DNA of 64,000 nucleotides from Myxococcus eversor. GTDB taxonomy: Bacteria > Myxococcota > Myxococcia > Myxococcales > Myxococcaceae. The stretch is taken from positions 62,001 to 126,000 of the forward strand of contig NZ_JAAIXY010000013.1 of NCBI RefSeq assembly GCF_010894455.1, written 5' to 3'. Both the position numbers and the translations under genes were made by a program. The notes under the pieces are model-generated. The model saw only the letters and a program-made list of their open reading frames with translations. It was not told where the DNA came from and searched no databases. Below are positions 34,736-43,548 of the stretch, piece by piece; within the stretch, counting starts at the first letter, position 1, and the number at the start of each line of letters is the position of its first letter.

Positions 34736-36781
34736 TCAGCAGCAGTTGCTCGGCTTCTGCGCGATGACGGCGATGAGGACGGCGATGTTGATGACGAGCT
34801 GCGCCAGCACGACGGCGAGGTAGGCGCCCCCGGTGGTGAAGAGGCCCACGACCATGAGGATGAGCGACGCGCAGTTGAGGGCGATGGAGACCCAGTTTCC
34901 GGTCAACATGTCACCCACCACCTTGCCAAGCGTCCCCGCGACGTAGAGCGCCTTGATGACCTTGATGACGGTGCTGCCGCTGGTGGCGCCCTTGGCCGCT
35001 TCGCCGATATCCTTGAGCAGCGCCGTGCTCTCTCCGATGACCTTGCTCAAGGAGGAGACGGCCCTGGTCGCCGAGAACCCCAGCCCCACCACCGTCAGAA
35101 GCAGGCAGAGCGAAGTCGCGGCCACGGAGATGACCCAGCCGACGCACTCCGTGTTGACGGTCAACTCCATCCGTCCGCACTCCACGGGCCCCTGGGCGGT
35201 GTGGTGGTAGAAGACGTACGCGGCGCCCTCCACCTTTCCGGCGATGGAGCCCACCGGCATGCCTCCGGGGCCGTTGCCTTTCGCCAGGCCGAGGTAGAGG
35301 TTGTTGCGGAACAGGGAGCGCAGGCGGTCCTTCATCGCTCCAGGAACGGAGGCGAGCACCGGCTCATAGGCGGCGATGATGGCTTCGACCTGGTCGGGCG
35401 GAAGCGGGCTGTTGGCGGGGTAGGGCACCTCGTCCGGGGACCAGCGGACGGCGGGCTCCAGCCGCGCCGAGGGCTGCACCATCTCCACCTGGGTATAGGA
35501 GCCTCCGGACGGGGGCGGCGACTCGGACGGCGGGGTGACCACGGTGGCGGGAAAGGCCGTGTTGAGGAGCACCGGCGGATTGCCTGTCACCTGGTTGGCG
35601 AGCATGAGGCTGCTCCAGGCATAGAACGCGACGCAGCCGTCGGAGTCGGAGGGGTCTTCCGACATGTACTGCTGGACTTCGTTGGCTGAAATCACGCGGG
35701 ACCAGAGCGCCGCCGCCTGGAGGTAGCCCTGGAGTTCGTTTTCGGCGGACCCCGCGGTATCAGGGGTGTACGTGGCGCCGAACATCCATACCGGGTTCGC
35801 GAGCACCGGCATGGTGCACACGATGGTCAAGGTCAGGGTCCCATCGAGGTAGATGTAGACCATGGTCCCGTCATACGTGGCCGCCAGGTGATGCCAGGAG
35901 CCCGGGGGCAGTTGGATGCTGTCCCCCCAGCCGCTGGAGCCCCCCGCCGTGTCCTGTTTGAGCTCGAGGTTGAACCCACCGCCGTTCCACATCACCCCCA
36001 ACGAGAAGCCGTAGCCGGTGTCGCGGTCCCTGCACGAGAACAGGGTCCGGGACGCCGCCTGGAACTCGGAGGGCGCGTCGCAGTTGAACCAGGCCTGCAC
36101 GCTGAAGGGGCCTCCGTCCGCCACCACCGTGAGCGCGTCGCGAGGAGACGGTTGGACTCCCGTGTTGAGCAACCGCAGCGCCGGGGCGACCATCACGACC
36201 TGCGCGCCGCCCGCGAAGGTGGCCGCGTTCCGGTTCTTGCCGGAGACGTCATTGCTGGAGCCATCCGCGAAGCTGTAACACGCGGCGAGGTTCGTGCTCG
36301 GCGAGGGGATGTCCCACAGGGGGAGGCGCTCACCCTCGGGCAGCGCCGTGGACCAGAACGCGACATTGATGAACTGCGCGTCCGACGTGTGGCCCAGGCT
36401 GAACAGGCTGTTGGTCGCGGTGACCCGGGAGAGGGTGCCTTCGATGAACGGCGTGCCATTCACCGACAACGAGTAGGTGCCCTGGTTGGTGCCTTGGGTC
36501 TCGAAGACGAGCAGGACGTACTGCCATTGGTTCTGCAGCAGCTCGATTTCAGAGCGCTGCGGCGTGCTCATGCCCGGGATGCTGAGGGTGAGCAGCATCC
36601 CGTGCTGCCCGATGTAATAGGACGTGCCGGACAGCAGCAGGAATCCGTCGTAGGCGGGGGCTCGCGGGTTCAGCCAGAACCCGATGGAGTAGGAGCTGCT
36701 GCCGCTCAGGTCGACAGGGCTCGACGTGCCAAGTGAGATGCTCTGTCCATAACGCACGTCCGCGGCACCGTACTGATACAT
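34736..36781 (-). CDS. Two LamG domains fused to a C-terminal membrane-segment domain
   Basis: The start is uncertain: ATG 36781 (MYQYGAADVRYGQ) begins the conserved-looking part; ATG 36790 and 36829 are in frame. No signal peptide is visible. Two LamG/concanavalin-like modules fill about residues 10-390 (SSYSIGFWLNPRAPAYDGF ... WQYVLLVFETQG, then FSVQAWFNCDAPSEF ... SWHHLAATYDGTMVYIYLDG). A Pro-rich linker follows, then a helical region. The last ~150 residues hold several strongly hydrophobic stretches (VGWVISVAATSLCLLLTVVG, ALNCASLILMVVGLFTTGG, LAVVLAQLVINIAVLIAVI) and end SNCC. Lectin-like modules followed by C-terminal membrane helices recall pore-forming or contact-dependent toxins, but this is inference. 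About 681 aa. Confidence 0.72.
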   Translation of the reverse strand: MYQYGAADVRYGQSISLGTSSPVDLSGSSSYSIGFWLNPRAPAYDGFLLLSGTSYYIGQHGMLLTLSIPGMSTPQRSEIELLQNQWQYVLLVFETQGTNQGTYSLSVNGTPFIEGTLSRVTATNSLFSLGHTSDAQFINVAFWSTALPEGERLPLWDIPSPSTNLAACYSFADGSSNDVSGKNRNAATFAGGAQVVMVAPALRLLNTGVQPSPRDALTVVADGGPFSVQAWFNCDAPSEFQAASRTLFSCRDRDTGYGFSLGVMWNGGGFNLELKQDTAGGSSGWGDSIQLPPGSWHHLAATYDGTMVYIYLDGTLTLTIVCTMPVLANPVWMFGATYTPDTAGSAENELQGYLQAAALWSRVISANEVQQYMSEDPSDSDGCVAFYAWSSLMLANQVTGNPPVLLNTAFPATVVTPPSESPPPSGGSYTQVEMVQPSARLEPAVRWSPDEVPYPANSPLPPDQVEAIIAAYEPVLASVPGAMKDRLRSLFRNNLYLGLAKGNGPGGMPVGSIAGKVEGAAYVFYHHTAQGPVECGRMELTVNTECVGWVISVAATSLCLLLTVVGLGFSATRAVSSLSKVIGESTALLKDIGEAAKGATSGSTVIKVIKALYVAGTLGKVVGDMLTGNWVSIALNCASLILMVVGLFTTGGAYLAVVLAQLVINIAVLIAVIAQKPSNCC

Positions 36782-36973
36782 GGGTCTCATGCAACAAGGG
36801 CAGAGCAAGGGATGCGCCAGACCGCGCATTCCCCTGTTCTCGCCCGGTCAGGTAGTGGCGCGGGCTCGGGGTGAGCCGACCTGGTGCGTCCAGTCGTAAC
36901 GCCGTTGCGTCGCGCCGGGACGCATTCGCGTCCGGAGGCGCGAGGTCTCCAGACGAGGGAGATGCTCGGAGGG

Positions 36974-39900
36974 TTACCGGCCCTTGCGGACCTCGTTCCA
37001 GAGCTGGTCACCCCATTGTGACTCGGAGGTGGTCAGGTCCTTGCCGGTGTCGGGGATGATGGGGAGGCTGCCATAGGCTTCGTCGTCAGGCAGGTAGGTC
37101 TTGAGGACGTTGTACATGTACAGCCGGCTGATGCGGCCGTTGCCGTCGTCGAAGGGGTGGATGGCGACGAGCTGTTGCTGGAGCCGCGCGGCGATTCGCG
37201 TCACCGCCTCCGCGCTCTCCGCGGGAGCCTTTGTCAGAGCTCCCTCCAGCTCCACGCGCGTCGAGTCCAGCAGGTGTGTCAGTGCCCCCTCCAGCTCCCC
37301 GGCGGATTGAATGCCATACGTCACCGAGTACTTGTAGTCCTGGGCCTTTCCCTTGCCAGGGCTCACCAGTCCCTTCGCGTTCTTCAGGACCCCCGCGTCG
37401 ACCAGTGCCTGGACATCCTGTCGCCATATCCAGAGGGCCTTCTGCTTCCCATGCTCCCGGAGCTTCTCCTGCTGGTACTTCGCGGAGGCCAGCGGCGCGA
37501 AGGTGTCCGCGCCCACGTAGTCGCCCGCGGGGAGGTTCTTCAATGCCCCCTTCCAGCCGGCGGCCAGGTCATCCGCGCCGAACCACCGTCCGATGCGCAG
37601 TCCCAGGGTGGTGGCATTGTCGGCGCCCTCGGGTGCCAGCGAGTATTCGTCGTCGTCCTGTCCCCAGCCTCTCCAGTTGTCCCGGAGGGCCACGGGTTCT
37701 CCGGCGAGTTCGGATGCGGTCTCCAGCAACCCCGCGGAGGTCCAGAAGCGCGCCAGTGACTCATCCGCCAGGGAGCGGCGCAGCAACTTCTGCCAGCGCC
37801 GGAAGCCCCGCAGGCCATACAGCTCGCGAGGCGCGTGGATGCCCGTCGTCAGCCCCTCGATGCCCAGGTGCTCGGCCTCTTGCTGCGTCCAGGGCTCCAG
37901 CGACTGGAACTTCTCCACCGCCTGCTGATGGTGGCGTTGGTCGATGTAGCTGCGGACCTCCGAGTCCTCGCGGCGCGACTCGTCGACGTCGAGGGGCCGC
38001 TCGTCCAACTCGCCGACGCGGGCATCCGGCGCGATCTCCCGCAGGGTGTAGACGGTGGCGTTGCCATGGGGTTGGACGTCCTCCACGACGAAGCGCGCAT
38101 AGGGAGGGAAGACGACCTCCCGTTGAAACCATTTGAGCTGGCCCGCCAGGAGCTGGACGTCGCGGCCGGTGAACAGGCTGTGGATGGCATAGATGACGCC
38201 TTTCCCCGCGCGGTCGAACTGGGTGTTGAACCTGGGAGAGAGGGACGAGCTCCAGAGCACCCCGGGGGAGACGACCTCGCCGATGACCTTCTTGTCCTCC
38301 TCCTGGTCGGCTACCTCCTCGCGGCGGTAGACCCAGCCCTCGTGGACGGGGAGCCCCTCCACGCCTCGCACCACGTCGTGGACCTGCCGCAGGACCACCT
38401 GGTTGTTCTCCAGGTCCCAGGGGGCGTCGAGCGCGTCGCTGAGCTGTCCAAAGTCGCCGGAGATGTACTTGCTGATGCCGTGAGCCCCGGTGGGGTCGGA
38501 CTCCACCAGGTGATTGGCGGCGGCCTGTTTGTCTTCAATCGGGAGTCCGAAGTCATACGCGCCCAGGTACTCCGCGACCTTCGTGACATTGTCCGCCAGC
38601 GTCGTCCGTTTCTTGGAGGCGAGCTTCTTGTCCGCGCCGGGCAGCTTCCGCGGGCGCGCCTCGGGTGGAATCAGGGCCAGGGCCAGGTTCTTGTACCAGT
38701 CCACGGTCTTGGCCGCGTCGTGGTCCTCGCCTTTCGTGAGCAGGGTGGACACATACGCGGCCACATCCCCGGCGGACCTGAAGCGCGCCTTGAGCCTGTT
38801 GTAGGTCTGCTTGTCCTGGATGCCGAGGATGAGCCGCTGGTTCCTGGCGGAGACCTCATCCCAGAGGACGCCGGGAACCTGGGGGGCTGACTCCTCCGCG
38901 CTGACCAGTCCTCCCTTGCTCCGCAGCGCTTCGACCTGCTTCTTCGTCGTGTCCTGGAGCACGCTGGGGAACGCGCCCAGGCCCGGGCCCCAGGTGCTCT
39001 CGTCCTCTTGGGCGACAAGCCCCTCGAGCACGGACTGGAAGCCTGGCGCCTGAAGCTCGTCCGGATACCTCCACTGCATGTCCTCGACGACCTCGGGGGG
39101 GACGGCCTGCCGGTAGAGGTGGACGCCCTGCTGGGGTGTCTGGACACCTCCGGACTTGAAGGCCTCGAAGAGGCTCATCTGCTTGTCGGCGTGCAGTCCC
39201 GCGAAGACGAACAGCCGGGCCTGCTCTTCGTCTCCGATGCCATTGGTCGCCAGGGAGAAGGCCGTGGCGACACGGGAGTCCAGCCCCGAGGCCACGCGGT
39301 TCTGGTGGGCACGACTCGACTCGGCATAGAGCGAATCGAGCTGGAACCCATCCGTGTCGACCGCCTTCTCCTCCAGGCGGCGGTGACGTTGCTGCTTCTT
39401 CTTCGTCTTGTTGATGGAGCCGCCGTACAGCTTGTTCGCGTTCTTGATGTTCAGATCGAAGTCGAAGGTCTGCTCACGCCTGGACGTGGTCCAGACCCGC
39501 TCCGAGTCGTCGGGCTTCGGGAGCTGCCAGGCGTCTTGGATGGCCTGGCGGGCGATGTCCATGTTCTCGGTGTCATTCGCGAGGTGTTGGGTCAGCGCGT
39601 CCTCGAAGCCGACCTCCGCGAAGCGGGTGAGACCTCGGGACAGGCCGAGCAATTGCTGACCCGCGACGTTGTTGTCGAGCTTCTGGCGTTTTCTCGGGGC
39701 GTTCTCATCGCCCTCGTCCGGACTGGCTTCCTGTTTCTGTTCTTCCTCCTGGAGGAGCATGTCGTCTTGCTCCTCCAGAACGGGCGCCACGGGAGGTCGT
39801 GTCTCCGAGAGTTTCCGCTTCTCGCCGATGCCCTTGGCGCCCTGGAGCGCGGCGGCCTCGACCTCCTTGACGAGGAGGTCGCCGGTCTCGGCCGAGCCGC

Positions 39901-40675
39901 TGACCCGGGCGTAGTAGGTGTTCGTCTTGCCGTAGAGGTAGAGCTGTTCGCCGTCGTGGCGTCGGTCCTTGAGGGTCCTCAGGTTGAGTCGATTGCCTCC
40001 CGACTCCGGCCGTCCGTGGACGCCCTGGATGGGCGGTCGTGACGTGGGGTGCGGCGCCTGGAACGGCCCCGGCTCGGGGCGCGTGCCTCCCTCGTGGATG
40101 GGCATCCGTTGGGTGGCGGCCCGCCCCTGGACGTCTGCCTCCCGCTCCAGTCCGGCGTCGTCATTGATGGCGGCGCCCTGGGTCTGGGTGGTGGCCTTCA
40201 CGCGCCCCTGCATCTGCTGCACGACATGCCAGGCCTCATGGGGCAGGTGGCGCTCCTGCCCTGGGCCCACGTGGATGTCGGAGCCCTGGGTATAGGCCAG
40301 GGCCTGGAGCTGCGCGGGCTTGTCGGAGTCGTAGTGGACCTTCACTCCATTCATGGGGAGCCCGGAGAGTCGCTCCACGCCCGCCTTCAGCGGTCCGGGC
40401 AGTCCGGTGGCGCGGCCTGGTGGCGTGGAGAGGGCTTCCGCCGTCCGAGCCTGGGCCACCACGCGGGGGCTGCTGTCCATCATCCGCTGCAATCCGAGCT
40501 GGGCCTGGACACGGGGGCTGAGCGCGGCCCGGGCCTGGAGCTGGACGTAGCGGGAGACGTCGGGCGCGGGCTGCTCGAAGGACGGCGCGGGGGGCCGGCC
40601 TGTCATCTCTCGCGAACTCTCCACGACGGGGGCATGCTTCTCGTCTGTGTCGAGCTTGGGGGGGAAGACACCCAT
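36974..40675 (-). CDS. DUF4157 - ADP-ribosyltransferase-like - Fic multidomain toxin-like protein
   Basis: ATG 40675; 1233 aa, no signal peptide. Residues ~97-170 are a DUF4157 domain (SGLPMNGVKVHYDSD, with HEAWH at 146-150), the N-terminal domain common in effectors loaded into contractile injection systems. Residues ~780-870 look like an R-S-E type ADP-ribosyltransferase: Arg784/785 (WVYRREE), an STS-like SSS at 809-811, and Q851-x-E853 followed by FPPYARF. Residues ~1090-1190 carry a complete Fic motif, HPFDDGNGRISR at 1173-1184, as in AMP-transferring Fic enzymes. Between them are acidic and basic linkers, including APRKRQKLD near 326-334 and TKKKQQRHRR near 424-433. A helical region of ~300 residues (450-760) is unclassified. 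No obvious Fic-inhibitory helix or immunity gene is adjacent. Domain calls are from motifs only. Confidence 0.85.
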   Translation of the reverse strand: MGVFPPKLDTDEKHAPVVESSREMTGRPPAPSFEQPAPDVSRYVQLQARAALSPRVQAQLGLQRMMDSSPRVVAQARTAEALSTPPGRATGLPGPLKAGVERLSGLPMNGVKVHYDSDKPAQLQALAYTQGSDIHVGPGQERHLPHEAWHVVQQMQGRVKATTQTQGAAINDDAGLEREADVQGRAATQRMPIHEGGTRPEPGPFQAPHPTSRPPIQGVHGRPESGGNRLNLRTLKDRRHDGEQLYLYGKTNTYYARVSGSAETGDLLVKEVEAAALQGAKGIGEKRKLSETRPPVAPVLEEQDDMLLQEEEQKQEASPDEGDENAPRKRQKLDNNVAGQQLLGLSRGLTRFAEVGFEDALTQHLANDTENMDIARQAIQDAWQLPKPDDSERVWTTSRREQTFDFDLNIKNANKLYGGSINKTKKKQQRHRRLEEKAVDTDGFQLDSLYAESSRAHQNRVASGLDSRVATAFSLATNGIGDEEQARLFVFAGLHADKQMSLFEAFKSGGVQTPQQGVHLYRQAVPPEVVEDMQWRYPDELQAPGFQSVLEGLVAQEDESTWGPGLGAFPSVLQDTTKKQVEALRSKGGLVSAEESAPQVPGVLWDEVSARNQRLILGIQDKQTYNRLKARFRSAGDVAAYVSTLLTKGEDHDAAKTVDWYKNLALALIPPEARPRKLPGADKKLASKKRTTLADNVTKVAEYLGAYDFGLPIEDKQAAANHLVESDPTGAHGISKYISGDFGQLSDALDAPWDLENNQVVLRQVHDVVRGVEGLPVHEGWVYRREEVADQEEDKKVIGEVVSPGVLWSSSLSPRFNTQFDRAGKGVIYAIHSLFTGRDVQLLAGQLKWFQREVVFPPYARFVVEDVQPHGNATVYTLREIAPDARVGELDERPLDVDESRREDSEVRSYIDQRHHQQAVEKFQSLEPWTQQEAEHLGIEGLTTGIHAPRELYGLRGFRRWQKLLRRSLADESLARFWTSAGLLETASELAGEPVALRDNWRGWGQDDDEYSLAPEGADNATTLGLRIGRWFGADDLAAGWKGALKNLPAGDYVGADTFAPLASAKYQQEKLREHGKQKALWIWRQDVQALVDAGVLKNAKGLVSPGKGKAQDYKYSVTYGIQSAGELEGALTHLLDSTRVELEGALTKAPAESAEAVTRIAARLQQQLVAIHPFDDGNGRISRLYMYNVLKTYLPDDEAYGSLPIIPDTGKDLTTSESQWGDQLWNEVRKGR

Positions 40676-40834
40676 GGACGCCGTCCCTTCCGGACCTGGA
40701 AACCGTCGCTCGAAGGTATGTGAGTCGCTCGCTGCGTTACGAGCACCCGGGACGTCGGTTCATCCCCGGCGTGGACTGCCTCGTACCAGGGAGGGTGGGC
40801 TCCGACGGGCCGACCTCTCCCGACAGGCGGGGCA

Positions 40835-41167
40835 TCAGGTCCAGGTGCGCTGCTGGTTGCGCGCGTTCTTCTCGCGGAAGGCCTGCTCCAGGTCCACGCC
40901 GACGCGGTTGGCGATGGCCAGCAGGTAGTTGAAGACATCCACCAGCTCCTCGCCGACGTGGGCACGGGCCTGCTCGGTGGGCGTGCCGCGCCCCTCGTCA
41001 TAGAGCTTCTCGTGGCGGCGCACCGCCTTGAAGACCTCGCCCACCTCCTCGCCCATGAGGAAGCAGTTGTGGACCAGGTCCAGCTTCAGCCAGCCGTGCA
41101 GGGCCTCCAGCTCGTGGATGTAGCGCTGGTAGTCCTTCATGGAGGCGTCAGGGGGCAGTTCAATCAT
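40835..41167 (-). CDS. MazG-like nucleotide pyrophosphohydrolase
   Basis: ATG 41167 (MIELPPDASMKDY) is chosen because GGAGG lies 8 bases upstream; the frame is open to 41239. The 110-residue product has the EExxE...ExxD pattern of the all-alpha MazG-like NTP pyrophosphatases (MGEEVGEVFKAV ... EELVDVFNYLLAIANRVG), then EQAFREKNARN. This enzyme type hydrolyses NTPs to NMP and pyrophosphate. It is transcribed toward the DUF4157-ART-Fic gene, 159 bases away; a functional link is not evident. Confidence 0.82.
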   Translation of the reverse strand: MIELPPDASMKDYQRYIHELEALHGWLKLDLVHNCFLMGEEVGEVFKAVRRHEKLYDEGRGTPTEQARAHVGEELVDVFNYLLAIANRVGVDLEQAFREKNARNQQRTWT

Positions 41168-41321
41168 TCCCCTGTCCTCCGTCATGAAGCGGGGGCCGTC
41201 AACCACCTCGCCGCGCGGGCTGGAACACGCGCGATACACGACTCGCGCAGGGCTGATGCGGGAAGTCCGAGCGCTGGCTTGTGACTTCCCAGAGCTCCGA
41301 AGAGGGCTGACCCGAGACCGT

Positions 41322-41374
41322 CAAAAAACACGAACCCCCGGCCCGACGTGAGTCGCGGACCGGAGGCTCGGGTG
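41322..41374 (-). terminator. Intrinsic terminator after the M57-type protease gene
   Basis: On the minus strand an imperfect GC-rich hairpin (ACACCCGAGCC...CCGG pairing with CCGG...GGGTTCGTGT) is followed directly by six T residues. It lies about 52 bases after the protease stop. The rest of the gap to 41167 probably holds the MazG promoter. Confidence 0.6.
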
Positions 41375-41425
41375 TCGACTCCCATGGCATCAAGAATGAC
41401 GCCGCGGGGTGGTCGCCAGGGCTGA

Positions 41426-42226
41426 CTAGTAGAGGGTGGTCAGCGCCGTGCGGTCGGAGGCCGTGAAGTTACCGGTCTCCGTCGAGCGGAAGCAGGAGTT
41501 CATGAGCGAGCCACCGGTGGAGGCCGTGGTCGGCGTGCCAGCGATGTGGATGGCGCCCACGCCCGCGGTGCCCTCGTTGGAGGCGGCGCCGCCGCAGCTG
41601 ATGGCGCGGTTGTAGTAGTCAGAGTGACGGAAGCCGACCGTGTGGCCCAGCTCGTGGGTGATGACGTGCTCGTTCACGCCCACGCTGTAGGTGTTGAGGC
41701 TGGTGCCGATGTTGATGGTGCCGTAGGGACGGCCGCCGGAGGGGAAGCCCGCCGAGCCGCCAGCGCCGGACGTGGTCTGCGCGGTGATGGTCGCGCTGCA
41801 GCCGCCCGCGTTGCCACGCACCATGGAGAAGGACAGACCCAGCGCGTTGTAGTTCGCGATGGCCAGGTCCAGGCCCTGGCTCAGGCGGGTGTAGCTGTTG
41901 AACGTGGACGTCGGGACGACGCAGATGCGGGTGATGCTGGAGCTGACCAGGTTGGTCGTGCGGTACTGCTCCATCGTCTCCACGGGCTGCTGCAGCATCT
42001 CGCGGGACGCCTCGAGCGTCACGTGGGCGTCGCGGCCGACGTACACGTTGCCGTCCGCCACCATGATGTCGTTCGCCGGGAAGCCGGCCTCGACCAGGTT
42101 GGCGATGATTTCCTGCTCGACCTGCGACTCATCAACCTGCACGTCGGTGCCGCAGCCAGTCAGCAGCGCGCTACCGGTCATCGCGAGGACAGCAGCTCCC
42201 TTGAACATCTTCTGGAACACGGGCAT
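41426..42226 (-). CDS. M57-type ('HEIGH') zinc metalloprotease lipoprotein
   Basis: ATG 42226 with GAGGAA 7 bases upstream (in-frame ATG 42244 lacks one). The 266-residue product has a lipoprotein signal peptide, lipobox LLTGC, Cys25. The propeptide-like segment QVEQEIIANLVEAGF is followed by the catalytic domain with HELGHTVGFRH: His191, Glu192, His195 and the third ligand His201. The spacing HExxHxxxxxH is that of metzincin-like proteases, and the Myxococcus M57 family has this HEIGH-type motif. Expected to be a surface or released protease. Its own promoter region and terminator mark it as a single-gene unit. Confidence 0.88.
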   Translation of the reverse strand: MPVFQKMFKGAAVLAMTGSALLTGCGTDVQVDESQVEQEIIANLVEAGFPANDIMVADGNVYVGRDAHVTLEASREMLQQPVETMEQYRTTNLVSSSITRICVVPTSTFNSYTRLSQGLDLAIANYNALGLSFSMVRGNAGGCSATITAQTTSGAGGSAGFPSGGRPYGTINIGTSLNTYSVGVNEHVITHELGHTVGFRHSDYYNRAISCGGAASNEGTAGVGAIHIAGTPTTASTGGSLMNSCFRSTETGNFTASDRTALTTLY

Positions 42227-42586
42227 CGGAGATTCCTCGTCCATTCAGACTACGGGGGGACGCGTCATCCGCCTGGTGTCCACCAGCAGCGGCCTGACGC
42301 GCTCCCGGCCTTGAGCAATTGATGGGCCATTGAGTCTCGCAGGGCGAGAAACCCGCAAACGATGTATAACGTGGAGTATCCGTGCTCCAGGCATCCGAGG
42401 CGGATGTGTAAACAACGTTGACGCCGTTGGGCCTAAGCCCGTGTGGCTCCAGGGGATTTTCGGAGTATTTCGAAGCGTTTCGAAACCACACAGTGATGTC
42501 TGGTTATCGGGCACCTGCCCCATGGGGCAATACCACCCCAGGTTGAGGGCTCGGCGGGTCCCCGGGGATTCACCCCTGTCGAACTG
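42227..42586. other. Intergenic region with a perfect palindrome
   Basis: 360 bases between two minus-strand genes, no convincing gene. It is less GC-rich than its surroundings near 42340-42500. It contains TGCCCCATGGGGCA (42516-42529), a perfect 14-bp palindrome, and TTTCGAA repeated 10 bases apart (42468 and 42478). These may be regulatory sites for the protease gene. Confidence 0.4.
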
Positions 42587-43279
42587 TTACATGAAGTTGA
42601 AGGGCATGGAGACGGCGAGCGTGTGGATGAGCTGATCGCTCTGCGCGGTGGGCCGGCGGGTGAAGACGTTGAGGTAGCCCACCTCCAGCGAAGCGTGGTC
42701 TCCATACTTCCAGCCCACGCCCACGAACGCGCGGTTCATGTCGAAGCCCGCGCTGGGGCCGCCCGCCACCGAGTTGAGGTGGTAGAAGACCTCGTCCCAG
42801 GCAATCAGGGACAGCCGCCCCTCCGCGGCCACCGGCTGTGCGCCTCGGAGCATGACGCGCGCGCGGAGGGAGACCTCCGTCGTCCCGGCCAGGAAGCGCT
42901 GCTCGAAGCGGGCCCGGAGCGTGCCTCGCACCGAACCCAGCTTCGGGGTGTAGAGGTACTGCTGGAAGAGGCGGCTCTCTCCCTGCCGCAGGGCCGGGTC
43001 TCCATCCCAGACCCAGAGCGGAATCCAGGCCTGTCCCAGCCACAGGGACATGTCCTGGAGCAGCCGCACGCCCCCCGCCGAGCGGAGGATGGCGCGGCCA
43101 TCGTCCTTGCTGAAGCGCGGCTGCGCCTCCAGATAGTAGAGGAAGTGCTCTCCGATGCCGCCCTGGGCCGACACGGTGTACCAGAGCTGGACTTCCGACT
43201 GGACGGGCCGGGCCTCCACGGTGCGGAAGGGAGCGACGAGCAACAAGCCGATGAGGGGAAGGAGCTTCTCCGTGCGCAT
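42587..43279 (-). CDS. DUF2490 outer-membrane-type protein
   Basis: ATG 43279 (MRTEKLLPLIGLLLVAP) gives a signal peptide; the frame extends 10 codons upstream. The 230-residue product is made of alternating beta-strands: VQLWYTVSAQGGIGEHFLYY, RARFEQRFLAGTTEVSLRARVML, AFVGVGWKYGDHASLEVGYLN. It ends in a short strand with a terminal aromatic-type tail (VSMPFNFM), the usual form of small outer-membrane beta-barrels. It fits the DUF2490 family. Probably an outer-membrane protein; function unknown. Confidence 0.83.
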   Translation of the reverse strand: MRTEKLLPLIGLLLVAPFRTVEARPVQSEVQLWYTVSAQGGIGEHFLYYLEAQPRFSKDDGRAILRSAGGVRLLQDMSLWLGQAWIPLWVWDGDPALRQGESRLFQQYLYTPKLGSVRGTLRARFEQRFLAGTTEVSLRARVMLRGAQPVAAEGRLSLIAWDEVFYHLNSVAGGPSAGFDMNRAFVGVGWKYGDHASLEVGYLNVFTRRPTAQSDQLIHTLAVSMPFNFM

Positions 43280-43548
43280 GGTGCGGGGCCTAGAGCATGA
43301 CTTGAACACGGGCTCAACCCGGCTGATGACACGACTGCGGCCTGAGTGACGATGGGGCGCTCGTGTCCGCGTCGTTCGTGGGGCCGCGCGCCCGACGTGT
43401 CGACGAGGGTACAGGGGCGCGGAGCTGCTCCAGGTGCCCGTGGCCGGGGTGTGAGCGGCGGCGCCGAGGAGCGAGGACTCTGGGCGCGTTGACGGTGTCG
43501 GTGTGGCGTGTTTGATGGACGCTCACCGAGCCGAGGAGATTCTGGGGC

